Shown piece by piece: positions 15,655 to 22,586 of a stretch of 45,881 bases of DNA; the first letter of the stretch is position 1; the number at the start of each line of letters is the position of its first letter. Source of the stretch: JB111 sp052093225 (GTDB taxonomy: Bacteria > Actinomycetota > Actinomycetes > Actinomycetales > Actinomycetaceae); contig JBQDDG010000028.1 in NCBI GenBank assembly GCA_052093225.1, positions 1 through 45,881 on the forward strand, written 5' to 3'. The notes under the pieces are model-generated. The model was not told the origin of the DNA. It did no database searches and worked only from the letters and a program-made list of their open reading frames with translations. Both the position numbers and the translations under genes were made by a program.

Positions 15655-16734
15655 ATGAGCACCACCCAGTCGACCGGCACGCGCGACACCGGTTACGTCA
15701 CCCGGATGCGCGGCCGCATCGGCGGGCGCGTCGTCGGGCGTGAGCACGAGCTCGACCTGGTCCTCGCCGCCGTCGCGGCCGGGCGGGACATCCTCCTCGA
15801 GGGGCCGCCCGGCACGTCGAAGTCCACCCTCCTGCGGGCCATCGCGGAGGAGTGGGGCATCCCCTTCGTCCTCGTCGAGGGCAACGCGGACCTCACGCCG
15901 AGCAAGCTCATCGGCGGGCACGACCCGTCCCGCGTCCTGCGCGAGGGCTACAAGGACGAGAACTTCGTCGACGGCCCGCTCGTGCGCGCGATGCGCGAGG
16001 GCGGGTTCCTCTACATCGAGGAGTTCAACCGCGCCCCCGACGACACCCTCAACACCCTCCTGACGGCGATGGCCGAGCGGGAGGTGACGGTGCCGCGCGT
16101 CGGCACGGTCACCGCGCAGCCGACGTTCCGGATCATCGCCTCGATGAACCCCTACGACAACGTGGGCACCACCCGCCTGTCCTCCTCGGTCCACGACCGC
16201 TTCAACCGGCTCGTCGTCGACTACCAGGACGCCGTCGCCGAGCAGGAGATCGTCGCCCTGCGCACGGGACTCGGAGGCACCGGCCACCGCGACACGGACG
16301 GGCAGCACGGCGCCACGGATGCGCAGAACGGCGCGACGGACGGTGCGAACGGTGCCGCGTCCGCCGACGGCGGAGCGCACCTCCCGCAGGGCCTCGCCGC
16401 CGCGCTCGTGGCGGACGCGGTCGCGCTCACGCGCGCCACCCGCGACCACGAGGACACCCGCCAGGGCAGCTCCGTGCGGGGCGCGATCGACCTCGCGCTC
16501 GTCGGCGCCCAGCTGCTCGCCATGCGCGGGATCGACGGCCCCGGTGAGGGGCGCGTGACGGCGGAGGACGGCCCCCGCCGTCGGTACGCCGAGTCGATGC
16601 GGGACGCCGCGATGGTCGCCCTGTCCGGACGGCTCCACGTCGACGCCGCCGCCGCGACCACGCCGGAGCGCGTGGTCCAGGAGATCTGGGAGGACCGGTT
16701 CATCCTCCACCCCGCCGCGGCCGAGGGGGGTTGA
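15655..16734 (+). CDS. MoxR-family AAA+ ATPase
   Basis: A 359-residue ATPase of the MoxR/CoxD/NorQ type. Walker A is GPPGTSKS (50-57), Walker B GGFLYIEEFN (116-125), with sensor 1 in RIIASMNPYDNVG and the arginine finger near DRFNRLVVDYQ. These ATPases work with a VWA-domain partner to remodel or insert metal centres and cofactors into target enzymes, and the partner is the next gene. An unusual low-complexity insert of about 35 residues (205-240) contains three 7-residue repeats and lies between the AAA core and the C-terminal lid. The ATG follows GAGGACCAGGA, 31 bp after SDR copy 3, so it is likely in the same operon. Confidence 0.88.
   Translation: MSTTQSTGTRDTGYVTRMRGRIGGRVVGREHELDLVLAAVAAGRDILLEGPPGTSKSTLLRAIAEEWGIPFVLVEGNADLTPSKLIGGHDPSRVLREGYKDENFVDGPLVRAMREGGFLYIEEFNRAPDDTLNTLLTAMAEREVTVPRVGTVTAQPTFRIIASMNPYDNVGTTRLSSSVHDRFNRLVVDYQDAVAEQEIVALRTGLGGTGHRDTDGQHGATDAQNGATDGANGAASADGGAHLPQGLAAALVADAVALTRATRDHEDTRQGSSVRGAIDLALVGAQLLAMRGIDGPGEGRVTAEDGPRRRYAESMRDAAMVALSGRLHVDAAAATTPERVVQEIWEDRFILHPAAAEGG
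16300..16362 (+). repeat. 21-bp in-frame tandem repeat in the MoxR gene
   Basis: Three 21-bp units start at 16300, 16321 and 16342 and encode GQHGATD, AQNGATD and GANGAAS. They form part of a flexible insert that normal MoxR proteins lack. Confidence 0.7.
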
Positions 16735-16827
16735 AAGGACATCGAGGCCGACTCCCCGGTCCGACGCCGGTCGGAGAAGTCGGCCGGACGCCGTCGCCGG
16801 CCGAAGGTCCTCGAGCAGGAGCCCACG

Positions 16828-17703
16828 GTGTTCGAGCCCGCCACCGGCGAGGGGGGACAGGTCCTCGTCGCCCGCGGCGAGGGCAAGGGCCCCGGCGCCC
16901 GGGCCAAGGGCTCGGCGGCGCCCGGCGAGACGGGGGAGGAGGGTGAGGTGGTCGAGCTCGACGACCTCGAGGAGCAGGCCGACGCGGACGCGCTGCGCCG
17001 CGCACGTGAGATCGCCGCCGCCCTCGCGATCCCGCAGCCGCCGCGCCGCGAGAGCGCCCGCCGCGGTCTCGGTGACCTCGAGTCGCTGCCGTACGTCGGC
17101 GGCGCCGACGAGATCGACCTCGAGGCCACGGTCGACAACCTCGTCGCCAACCCCGTGCCGGACGCGCGCGACGTGGTGGTGCGCGAGAGGATCCGCCAGC
17201 GCCGGGCCGTCGTGCTCGTCGTCGACGTCTCCGGTTCGATGCGGGGCGAACGCATCCGTTCGGCCGCCGCGGCCGTCGGGGCGCTCGTCGGCGAGCTGGG
17301 GCGCGACGACCTCGCCGTCGTCGCGTTCTGGTCCGACGCCGCGGTGCTCGCGCCGATGGGACGTGGGGTCTCGGCGTCGGAGATCCTCGAGCTCCTGGTC
17401 CGGATCCCGGCGCGCGGGCTCACCAACGTGGAGCTCCCGTTGCGGCTCGCGCGCGAGGAGCTCGCCAAGGTCCCGGCGGCCGAGGGCCGCGTCCTGCTGC
17501 TCTCGGACGTGGTGCACAACGCCGGGCCGGACCCACGCACGGTGGCCGCGACGCTCCCGCGGCTCGACGTCCTGCTCGACACCTCGGGGGAGAAGGACGT
17601 CGACCTCGGCCGCGACCTCGCCCGGCTCGGCCACGGCCGGCTCGAGACCGTCCGCTCCCACCGGGACCTCCCCGGGGCCCTCTCCCGGATCCTGGCGGCC
17701 TGA
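16828..17703 (+). CDS. VWA-domain protein, CoxE-like partner of MoxR
   Basis: A 291-residue protein with an acidic, glycine-rich N-terminus and a C-terminal von Willebrand factor A domain from about residue 118. The metal-ion-dependent adhesion site is VLVVDVSGSMRG with D133, S135 and S137; later MIDAS parts are ARGLTNVELPLRLA and VLLLSDVVHNAG. VWA/MoxR pairs help mature metalloenzymes and cofactor enzymes. The GTG at 16828 is preceded by GAGCAGGAG and is the only normal start. However, the 31 codons between the MoxR stop and this GTG are in the same frame and show coding-like third positions, so the true N-terminus may be longer or start unusually. Confidence 0.82.
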   Translation: MFEPATGEGGQVLVARGEGKGPGARAKGSAAPGETGEEGEVVELDDLEEQADADALRRAREIAAALAIPQPPRRESARRGLGDLESLPYVGGADEIDLEATVDNLVANPVPDARDVVVRERIRQRRAVVLVVDVSGSMRGERIRSAAAAVGALVGELGRDDLAVVAFWSDAAVLAPMGRGVSASEILELLVRIPARGLTNVELPLRLAREELAKVPAAEGRVLLLSDVVHNAGPDPRTVAATLPRLDVLLDTSGEKDVDLGRDLARLGHGRLETVRSHRDLPGALSRILAA

Positions 17704-17829
17704 CGATGGAGGCCTGCCCACCACACCGACCACCCGTCGTCGTGCCATCCCTTCCACCGACGGCGCGACGGACCACCACTGACCCCACGGGGTGCGACCC
17801 GCACCCCGCAACCGAAAGGACTGCACCAC

Positions 17830-19095
17830 ATGGCCAACCCCTGGTTCGAGAGCGTGATCGAGGCGCAGCGCCGGGCGCGCAAGCGTCTCCCGAGCTCCGT
17901 GTACATGGCACTCGTCGCCGGCTCGGAGCGCGGCTCCACCGTGCGCAACAACATCGACTCGTTCTCCGAGCTCGGGTTCGCCCCGAAGATCACCGGGAAC
18001 CCGCTCCAGCAGGACACCTCGACGACGATCATGGGCGTGCCCGTGGAGCTGCCCGTGATGATCTCCCCGACCGGTGTCCAGGCCGTGCACCCCGACGGCG
18101 AGCTCGCCGTCGCCCGTGCCGCCGACAACCGCGGCGGCGCCATGGGCCTCGGGGCGTACTCCTCGAAGCCGATGGAGGACGTGATGGCGGCCAACCCCGG
18201 CCGGACGTTCTTCCAGATGTACTGGTCCGGCGGCCGCGAGCAGATGCTCGTCCTCGCCGAGCGTGCGCGCGCCGCAGGCGCCCCCGGCCTCATCGTCACG
18301 CTCGACTGGACCAACGGCTACGGCCGCGACTGGGGCAGCCCCGAGATCCCGCAGGAGATGAACCTGAAGACGATCGCCAAGTACATCCCGGAGATCGTCC
18401 TCGGCGGCAAGTTCGACTACGCGCTCGACTGGGCGAAGACCCTGCGGCCGCCGGAGCTGTCGGTCCCCAACGCCGTGCCGAAGGGCGAGCGCGCGCCCGG
18501 CTTCTTCGAGGCCATGGGCTGGTGGCGGCAGACCGAGATCCCCAGCTGGGAGGACATCGCCTGGCTGCGCGAGCAGTGGGGCGGCCCGTTCATGGTCAAG
18601 GGCATCACCCGCGTCGACGACGCGAAGGCCGCCCGCGACGCCGGTGCGACCGCGATCTCCGTGTCCAACCACGGCGGCAACAACCTCGACACCACCCCGG
18701 CGACGATCCGCCTGCTGCCCGCGATCGCTCAGGCCGTGGGCGACGACGTCGAGGTGCTCATGGACGGCGGCATCCGCCGCGGGTCCGACGTCTACAAGGC
18801 GCTCGCCCTCGGCGCGAAGGCCGTGCTCATCGGCCGCGCCTACCTGTGGGGCATGAGCGCCAACGGGCAGGCCGGCGTCGAGAACGTCCTCGACATCATG
18901 AAGGACGGGCTCAAGGCCGCGATGATGGGCAACGGCCACGAGCGACTCGACCAGATCTCGATCGACGACCTCGTGGTCCCGCCGCACTTCGCCATCACCG
19001 CCGGCGGGGACGAGGGCAACGTGTGGGGATCTCCCGAGCTGCGCAGCGGCGCCGCCATCGAACGTCACCACGCGGAGGAGCGCAGGAGCTCCTGA
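17830..19095 (+). CDS. mftD: Mycofactocin biosynthesis FMN-dependent oxidase MftD
   Basis: A 421-residue FMN-dependent alpha-hydroxy-acid oxidase relative. MftD oxidatively deaminates the MftE product to give pre-mycofactocin, the redox-active moiety. Signatures are a TIM-barrel with ISPTGVQAVHPDGELAVARA, FFQMYWSGGREQ, the FMN/substrate block ISVSNHGGNNLDTTPATIRL (with the active-site His) and VLMDGGIRRGSDVYKALALG. The SNHGGNNLD-TP variant separates MftD from lactate or glycolate oxidases, which usually have SNHGGRQLD. The ATG follows CCGAAAGGACTGCACCAC. It is about 25 residues longer than I recall for mycobacterial MftD, mainly in the C-terminal tail. It lies 126 bp after the VWA gene. Confidence 0.9.
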   Translation: MANPWFESVIEAQRRARKRLPSSVYMALVAGSERGSTVRNNIDSFSELGFAPKITGNPLQQDTSTTIMGVPVELPVMISPTGVQAVHPDGELAVARAADNRGGAMGLGAYSSKPMEDVMAANPGRTFFQMYWSGGREQMLVLAERARAAGAPGLIVTLDWTNGYGRDWGSPEIPQEMNLKTIAKYIPEIVLGGKFDYALDWAKTLRPPELSVPNAVPKGERAPGFFEAMGWWRQTEIPSWEDIAWLREQWGGPFMVKGITRVDDAKAARDAGATAISVSNHGGNNLDTTPATIRLLPAIAQAVGDDVEVLMDGGIRRGSDVYKALALGAKAVLIGRAYLWGMSANGQAGVENVLDIMKDGLKAAMMGNGHERLDQISIDDLVVPPHFAITAGGDEGNVWGSPELRSGAAIERHHAEERRSS

Positions 19096-19144
19096 CCAGG
19101 CGCCGGTCGCAGACCGCCGCCTCTCGCCCGACGGCGGGTCTCGC

Positions 19145-19165
19145 GTCCGTGGCCAGGCCACGGAC
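19145..19165 (+). terminator. Hairpin after mftD
   Basis: GTCCGTGGCC and GGCCACGGAC flank a single A, a perfect 10-bp inverted repeat 50 bases past the mftD stop. It could end the SDR3-MoxR-VWA-mftD transcript. No T tail follows, and a near-symmetric dyad of this size could also bind a protein. Confidence 0.5.
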
Positions 19166-19257
19166 CGCGGGCGTGGCGTCGGGACATGACTTGTGGGCCG
19201 GTCGGCGCGGGGCACGTCGACCGGCACACACGACGGGGACGCACCGTGCGAACCCCG

Positions 19258-19282
19258 GATGACCGGTCACTGATGACCGGTC
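19258..19282 (+). promoter_or_regulatory. Direct repeat GATGACCGGTC before the broken SDR gene
   Basis: GATGACCGGTC occurs at 19258-19268 and 19272-19282, and the core ACCGGT is palindromic. It lies 26 bases before the start of the SDR pseudogene and could be a tandem activator or repressor site. Function is not shown. Confidence 0.35.
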
Positions 19283-19307
19283 CCTCGATGGAAAGGAACA
19301 ACAGAAC

Positions 19308-20129
19308 ATGTCCAACGAGCTCGAGGGCAAGGTTGCCTTCATCACCGGTGCCGCGCGGGGCCAGGGCCGCGCGCACGCCGTCAAGCTGGCGTAGATGGGG
19401 GCGGACATCGTCGCCTACGACATCGCCGGGTCTGCCGGCGACTTCCTGCCCTACCCCGCGGCCACGGGCGAGGACCTGGCCGAGACGCAGCGGCTCGTCG
19501 AGGAGCTCGACCGCCGCATCCTCACCGTGCAGGGGGACGTCCGGGACAAGGCCGCGCTCTGTGCGGCCGCCGACCGCGCCGTCGCGGAGCTGGGCAGCAT
19601 CGACATCGTGGTGGGCAACGCCGGGATCTGCGAGCCCGCGAAGTGGCAGGACATCACCGACGAGTCGTGGCAGGCCACCATCGACATCAACCTCACCGGC
19701 GTCTGAAACACCATCACCGCCACGGCGCAGCACATGATCGACGCCGGCAACGGCGGGTCGATCATCGTCACCTCGAGCTACGCGGGCAAGAAGGTGCAGC
19801 CGATGATGATCCACTACACGAGCTCCAAGCACGCCCTCGTGGGCCTCACCCGCGGGTTCGCCATCGAGCTCGGGCTGCACGACATCCGCGTGAACTCGAT
19901 CCACCCGGGAGGCGTCGCCACCCCCATGGGCGGCGGCGGCATGATGGACGCCATCGAGAGCTCGACGAAGGAGAACCCCAAGGTCAACCAGATGGGGCAG
20001 TCCTTCATCGAGCCGGGCTGGCTCGAGCCGGAGAAGATCTCCGACGTCGTCGCGTTCCTGGCGTCATCGGCCTCGGCCGGCATGACGTCCGAGCACCTGA
20101 GCGTCGACCTCGGCACGCAGTACTTCTGA
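19308..20129 (+). pseudogene. Mycofactocin-coupled SDR, copy 4, with two nonsense codons
   Basis: Reading from ATG 19308 (after GAAAGGAACAACAGAAC) gives a 273-codon SDR frame with no frameshift but two in-frame stops. TAG at 19392-19394 (codon 29) stands where relatives have Glu in LAEEGAD, and TGA at 19704-19706 (codon 133) stands where they have Trp in GVWNT. All other features are intact: TGAARGQGRAHAVKLA, the insert with GEDLAETQRLVEELDRRILT, serines in VTSSYAG and the YTSSK catalytic pair. Each stop is one base from the expected codon. This suggests recent loss, suppression/readthrough, or sequencing error. Internal ATGs at 19395 and 19734 would give only fragments. Confidence 0.85.
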
Positions 20130-20185
20130 TTGGTCAGATCGTCGAGCGTGCGGTTTGTCCCGCACACTCGGTGAATCAATGCCCG

Positions 20186-20229
20186 ACGACGGCGGCGCCG
20201 GCACCCACGGGTGTCGGCGCCGCCGTCGT
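20186..20229 (+). terminator. Very long terminator hairpin after SDR copy 4
   Basis: A 21-bp stem (20186-20206 with 20209-20229) has one G-T mismatch position and a tiny loop; the arms read ACGACGGCGGCGCCGGCACCC and its partner. It begins 57 bases after the SDR stop and marks the right end of the mycofactocin region. Confidence 0.75.
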
Positions 20230-20275
20230 GCGTGGAGCGGGTGTGTCGCCGCAGCTCGCCTTCGATCTTCCGACG

Positions 20276-20347
20276 ACGAGTGGAGCCTTCACTCGGCGAA
20301 TGGAGCCCGCTGGAGGGGTCCACTCGTCGGCCCAGGGCTCCACTCGT
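20276..20347. repeat. Inverted repeats built on CGAGTGGAGC
   Basis: ACGAGTGGAGCC (20276-20287) is matched by its reverse complement GGCTCCACTCGT at 20336-20347. Between them, GTCCACTCGTCGG repeats the same core in inverted orientation and GAATGGAGCCC partly in direct orientation. Several overlapping stems are therefore possible. It lies in a 540-base gap (20130-20669) with no convincing gene. Confidence 0.6.
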
Positions 20348-20602
20348 GCCCGTGGGGCCGGTGGCAGCGGCCCCTCAGGGACCGAGCAGGCCGATCGCCT
20401 CGTCCGTCGTCATGGCCCGGCCCCAGTGCCTGCGGACGCGGGCGATCGCCTGCGTGTGCGCCGCAGCGTCGTAGGACGCGCAGGCGTCGGTGACAGGCGG
20501 GTGTGCTCGAGCGTCAGTCCTGAGCGCGTGCCTGGCGGGAAGCCGGCAGTGTGAAGGGGTGGCGGGTGCCGGCGCCATCATCGCGCCGCAAGGGGCGCAT
20601 GA

Positions 20603-20664
20603 ACCGCAATCTCGACGAGCCCCCACCGCAGTCTCGGTGAGTCCCCGCCGCAATCTCGACGAGA
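20603..20664. repeat. 22-bp tandem repeat, three units, sharing a core with 7979-7995
   Basis: ACCGCAATCTCGACGAGCCC, ACCGCAGTCTCGGTGAGTCC and GCCGCAATCTCGACGAGAGG start at 20603, 20625 and 20647, an exact 22-bp period. The core CCGCAATCTCGACGA equals the arms of the inverted repeat after the hydroxylase gene. The array ends just before the stop codon of the minus-strand hydrolase gene (20670). Confidence 0.75.
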
Positions 20665-20669
20665 GGGGG

Positions 20670-22376
20670 TCAGCGGCCCGGGACGAGGCCTGCGCGGATG
20701 ACCTTCTGCAGGTCGGTGTAGTCGACGCCGGCCTCGTGGCCGAGGACGGCCGCCCAGCTCGGCAGCAGCTCGGAGTGGTAGCTGTGCGCGGTGCCGCCGT
20801 GCAGGGTGACGGACCGGGGCATGTCGACGGCGATCTGCCAGAAGCTCACCCACGGGTACCAGGTGACGGCGCTCGAGACCTCACGCCCGGCCTTCTCCCG
20901 CATCCACCTCGGCGCGCGCCAGAGCATCTCGGGCGTCCAGAACACCACCGGGTCGTTGCTGTGCTGCTGGAACACGTGACGCGGCGACTCCCAGGGCACG
21001 TACGGCTCCCCGTAGGCGCCGTGGTCGAGCTCGCTCGGCCGGGAGACGAACCGGATGTGGCGGCCGTGGTCGACGATCGGCAGGACCTGCGGGGAGCCCT
21101 TCCTGGAGGACGCGTCCAGCTCGCGCCACATCGAGGTGAAGCTGGGCGTGCCGATCCACACCCCGCCGTCGGTCCGGGCGAGCATGTCCGCCGCGGAGGA
21201 GAACGCCGACAGCCCGCCGTCCGTGCCGAGCGACTCCCCGCCCGCGTAGAGACGCGGCTGCTCCTCCTTCGGCAGGGCCCGCACCTCCCGCTCGATGGCG
21301 TTGAACAGGGCCGTCCCGGCGCGGCGGGCGGTCTGGCGGTCGGTGACGAACGCGAGCCCGCTCGGCAGGTAGGAGTACTGCATCGACACGATGGCGCAGT
21401 CGCCGCCGGTGAGGTATTCGATCGACGAGCCGTTCCACTCCTGGACCCAGCCGGACCCGGTGCCGGTGAGCACGGCGACCACCGACCGCTCGAGCCCGCC
21501 GGCCCGGACGAGCTCGGCCACCGCGGCCTCCGCCGTCGCCTCGATCTCGCGGTCCTCGAGGAACCCGGCGTAGGCGCGGACCGGTTCCATGGCGGGCCTG
21601 CCGGTCACCCGCTCGATGTCCGCGCGCCGAGGACCGTCGCTGACGAACACCTGGCCGTGGCGACCGAGGGTGTCGAAGGATTCGTACGACGCCGGCGAGC
21701 CCGAGCGCTCTGGTTCGACCGGCGCCGAGCGGCCCGGTGCGCTGCGGGAGTTCTTGTCCTTCGCCTGGACGGCGAGGCGGCGCAGGGCCCGCCGGACGAG
21801 GAAACGGTCCGAGGCGTAGAGGATCGCGCCGGCCGAGATGCCCGTCGACACCACCGGCACGAGGACCTTCGGCGCGACCCGGCGCACCACCGGCGAGATC
21901 GCGTGGGCACCGACCGTCGTGGCGCGCGCGGCCAGGAGGAGCGCGCCGAACCCGGCGGTGCCGGCCGCCAGCCCGCCCGCCTGGCCCACCGCGGAGACCG
22001 GCGCGGTCCGCGCGAGCTCCGCGATCTCGCGCTGGCGGCGCAGGGAGAGCAGGAAGGCACCGGCGGTCCCGAGCCCGAGGGCGCCCTGCCAGGCCGCCTT
22101 GACCCGGCGCTCGGCGGCGGGGGAGAGGTCGGTGCGCACCTTGGCCAGGCGTCCGGCGCCGCGCGCCGCGGCCACCACGCCCTCGCCGACGAGGTAGCCG
22201 TAGGCCTGCGAGAGCCCGACGTTGACCGCCGTCATCCACCACTGCCTCGGCAGCAGGGAGGGGCCGAGCGCCACCCAGGTCGCGATCTGCGCGCCGGAGC
22301 TGCCGGCGTTGTCGAGCGCCCGGAAGACCGGACGGGTGCGCCGCAGGGCGCCCTGTGTGAAGGATCGCCGTGCCAT
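20670..22376 (-). CDS. Membrane-anchored alpha/beta-hydrolase family protein
   Basis: A 568-residue protein of the actinobacterial membrane-linked alpha/beta-hydrolase family. The N-terminal third (about 30-200) is hydrophobic with several likely membrane segments (for example FGALLLAARATTVG and VLVPVVSTGISAGAILYA). The C-terminal domain, thought to face outward, contains YAGGESLGTDGGLSAFSSA, in which the serine of GESLG is the predicted nucleophile, and ends in a region with VTLHGGTAHSYHSELLPSW. The ATG at 22376 is chosen because the frame upstream is non-coding. Substrates of this family are largely unknown. It is divergent from the two-component operon, and a tandem repeat and a palindrome lie between them. 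Confidence 0.82.
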   Translation of the reverse strand: MARRSFTQGALRRTRPVFRALDNAGSSGAQIATWVALGPSLLPRQWWMTAVNVGLSQAYGYLVGEGVVAAARGAGRLAKVRTDLSPAAERRVKAAWQGALGLGTAGAFLLSLRRQREIAELARTAPVSAVGQAGGLAAGTAGFGALLLAARATTVGAHAISPVVRRVAPKVLVPVVSTGISAGAILYASDRFLVRRALRRLAVQAKDKNSRSAPGRSAPVEPERSGSPASYESFDTLGRHGQVFVSDGPRRADIERVTGRPAMEPVRAYAGFLEDREIEATAEAAVAELVRAGGLERSVVAVLTGTGSGWVQEWNGSSIEYLTGGDCAIVSMQYSYLPSGLAFVTDRQTARRAGTALFNAIEREVRALPKEEQPRLYAGGESLGTDGGLSAFSSAADMLARTDGGVWIGTPSFTSMWRELDASSRKGSPQVLPIVDHGRHIRFVSRPSELDHGAYGEPYVPWESPRHVFQQHSNDPVVFWTPEMLWRAPRWMREKAGREVSSAVTWYPWVSFWQIAVDMPRSVTLHGGTAHSYHSELLPSWAAVLGHEAGVDYTDLQKVIRAGLVPGR

Positions 22377-22440
22377 ACCCGCATCCTCCCAGCCCGGGAC
22401 GACGGGTGTCGTCCACCGTCCGGCGGACATCGAGCGTCCG

Positions 22441-22512
22441 GGGGGCGGAGCAGGCGGGGGCGGAGAGGAGCACCTGGGGGGGCGGAGCAGGCGGGGGCGG
22501 ACGGGAGCACCC
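22441..22512. repeat. 37-bp direct repeat, two units
   Basis: GGGGGCGGAGCAGGCGGGGG starts at 22441 and again at 22478; the matching continues with CGGA, a short variable part and GGAGCACC, giving a 37-bp period. It lies between the divergent hydrolase and histidine kinase genes, immediately before a perfect palindrome. Confidence 0.65.
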
Positions 22513-22526
22513 GGGGGATATCCCCC
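22513..22526. promoter_or_regulatory. Perfect palindrome GGGGGATATCCCCC
   Basis: A 14-bp perfect palindrome 60 bases before the histidine kinase start. Its location in the promoter of a kinase-regulator operon suggests the binding site of the encoded response regulator (self-control) or of another dimeric protein. This is inference. Confidence 0.5.
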
Positions 22527-22586
22527 AGAAGGCTCGTCCGCCAGCACCATGCTACGAAGCGTCCCGCGCCCAATAGCGTGACCGTC

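Noticed and set aside
15592..19227. A 1211-residue open frame on the minus strand
   Set aside because: It runs opposite SDR copy 3, MoxR, VWA and mftD, all of which match known families with clear motifs. Its translation is low-complexity Arg/Gly/Val/His-rich, typical of an antisense frame in high-G+C DNA.
19704..19706. TGA as a selenocysteine codon in the fourth SDR
   Set aside because: Relatives have Trp, not Cys, at this position, a second stop of a different type (TAG) is present upstream, and no selenocysteine insertion hairpin was seen after it.
20375..20653. A 92-residue minus-strand frame ending in DEAIGLLGP
   Set aside because: It contains the tandem repeat in its N-terminal part, has no recognisable domain or ribosome site, and could at best be a gene remnant.
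20603..20664. CRISPR array
   Set aside because: Only three 22-bp units directly abut each other with no unique spacers and no cas genes nearby.
20490..22586. Long upstream extension of the histidine kinase frame
   Set aside because: It is antisense to the hydrolase gene and lacks any domain; the kinase starts convincingly at 22587.
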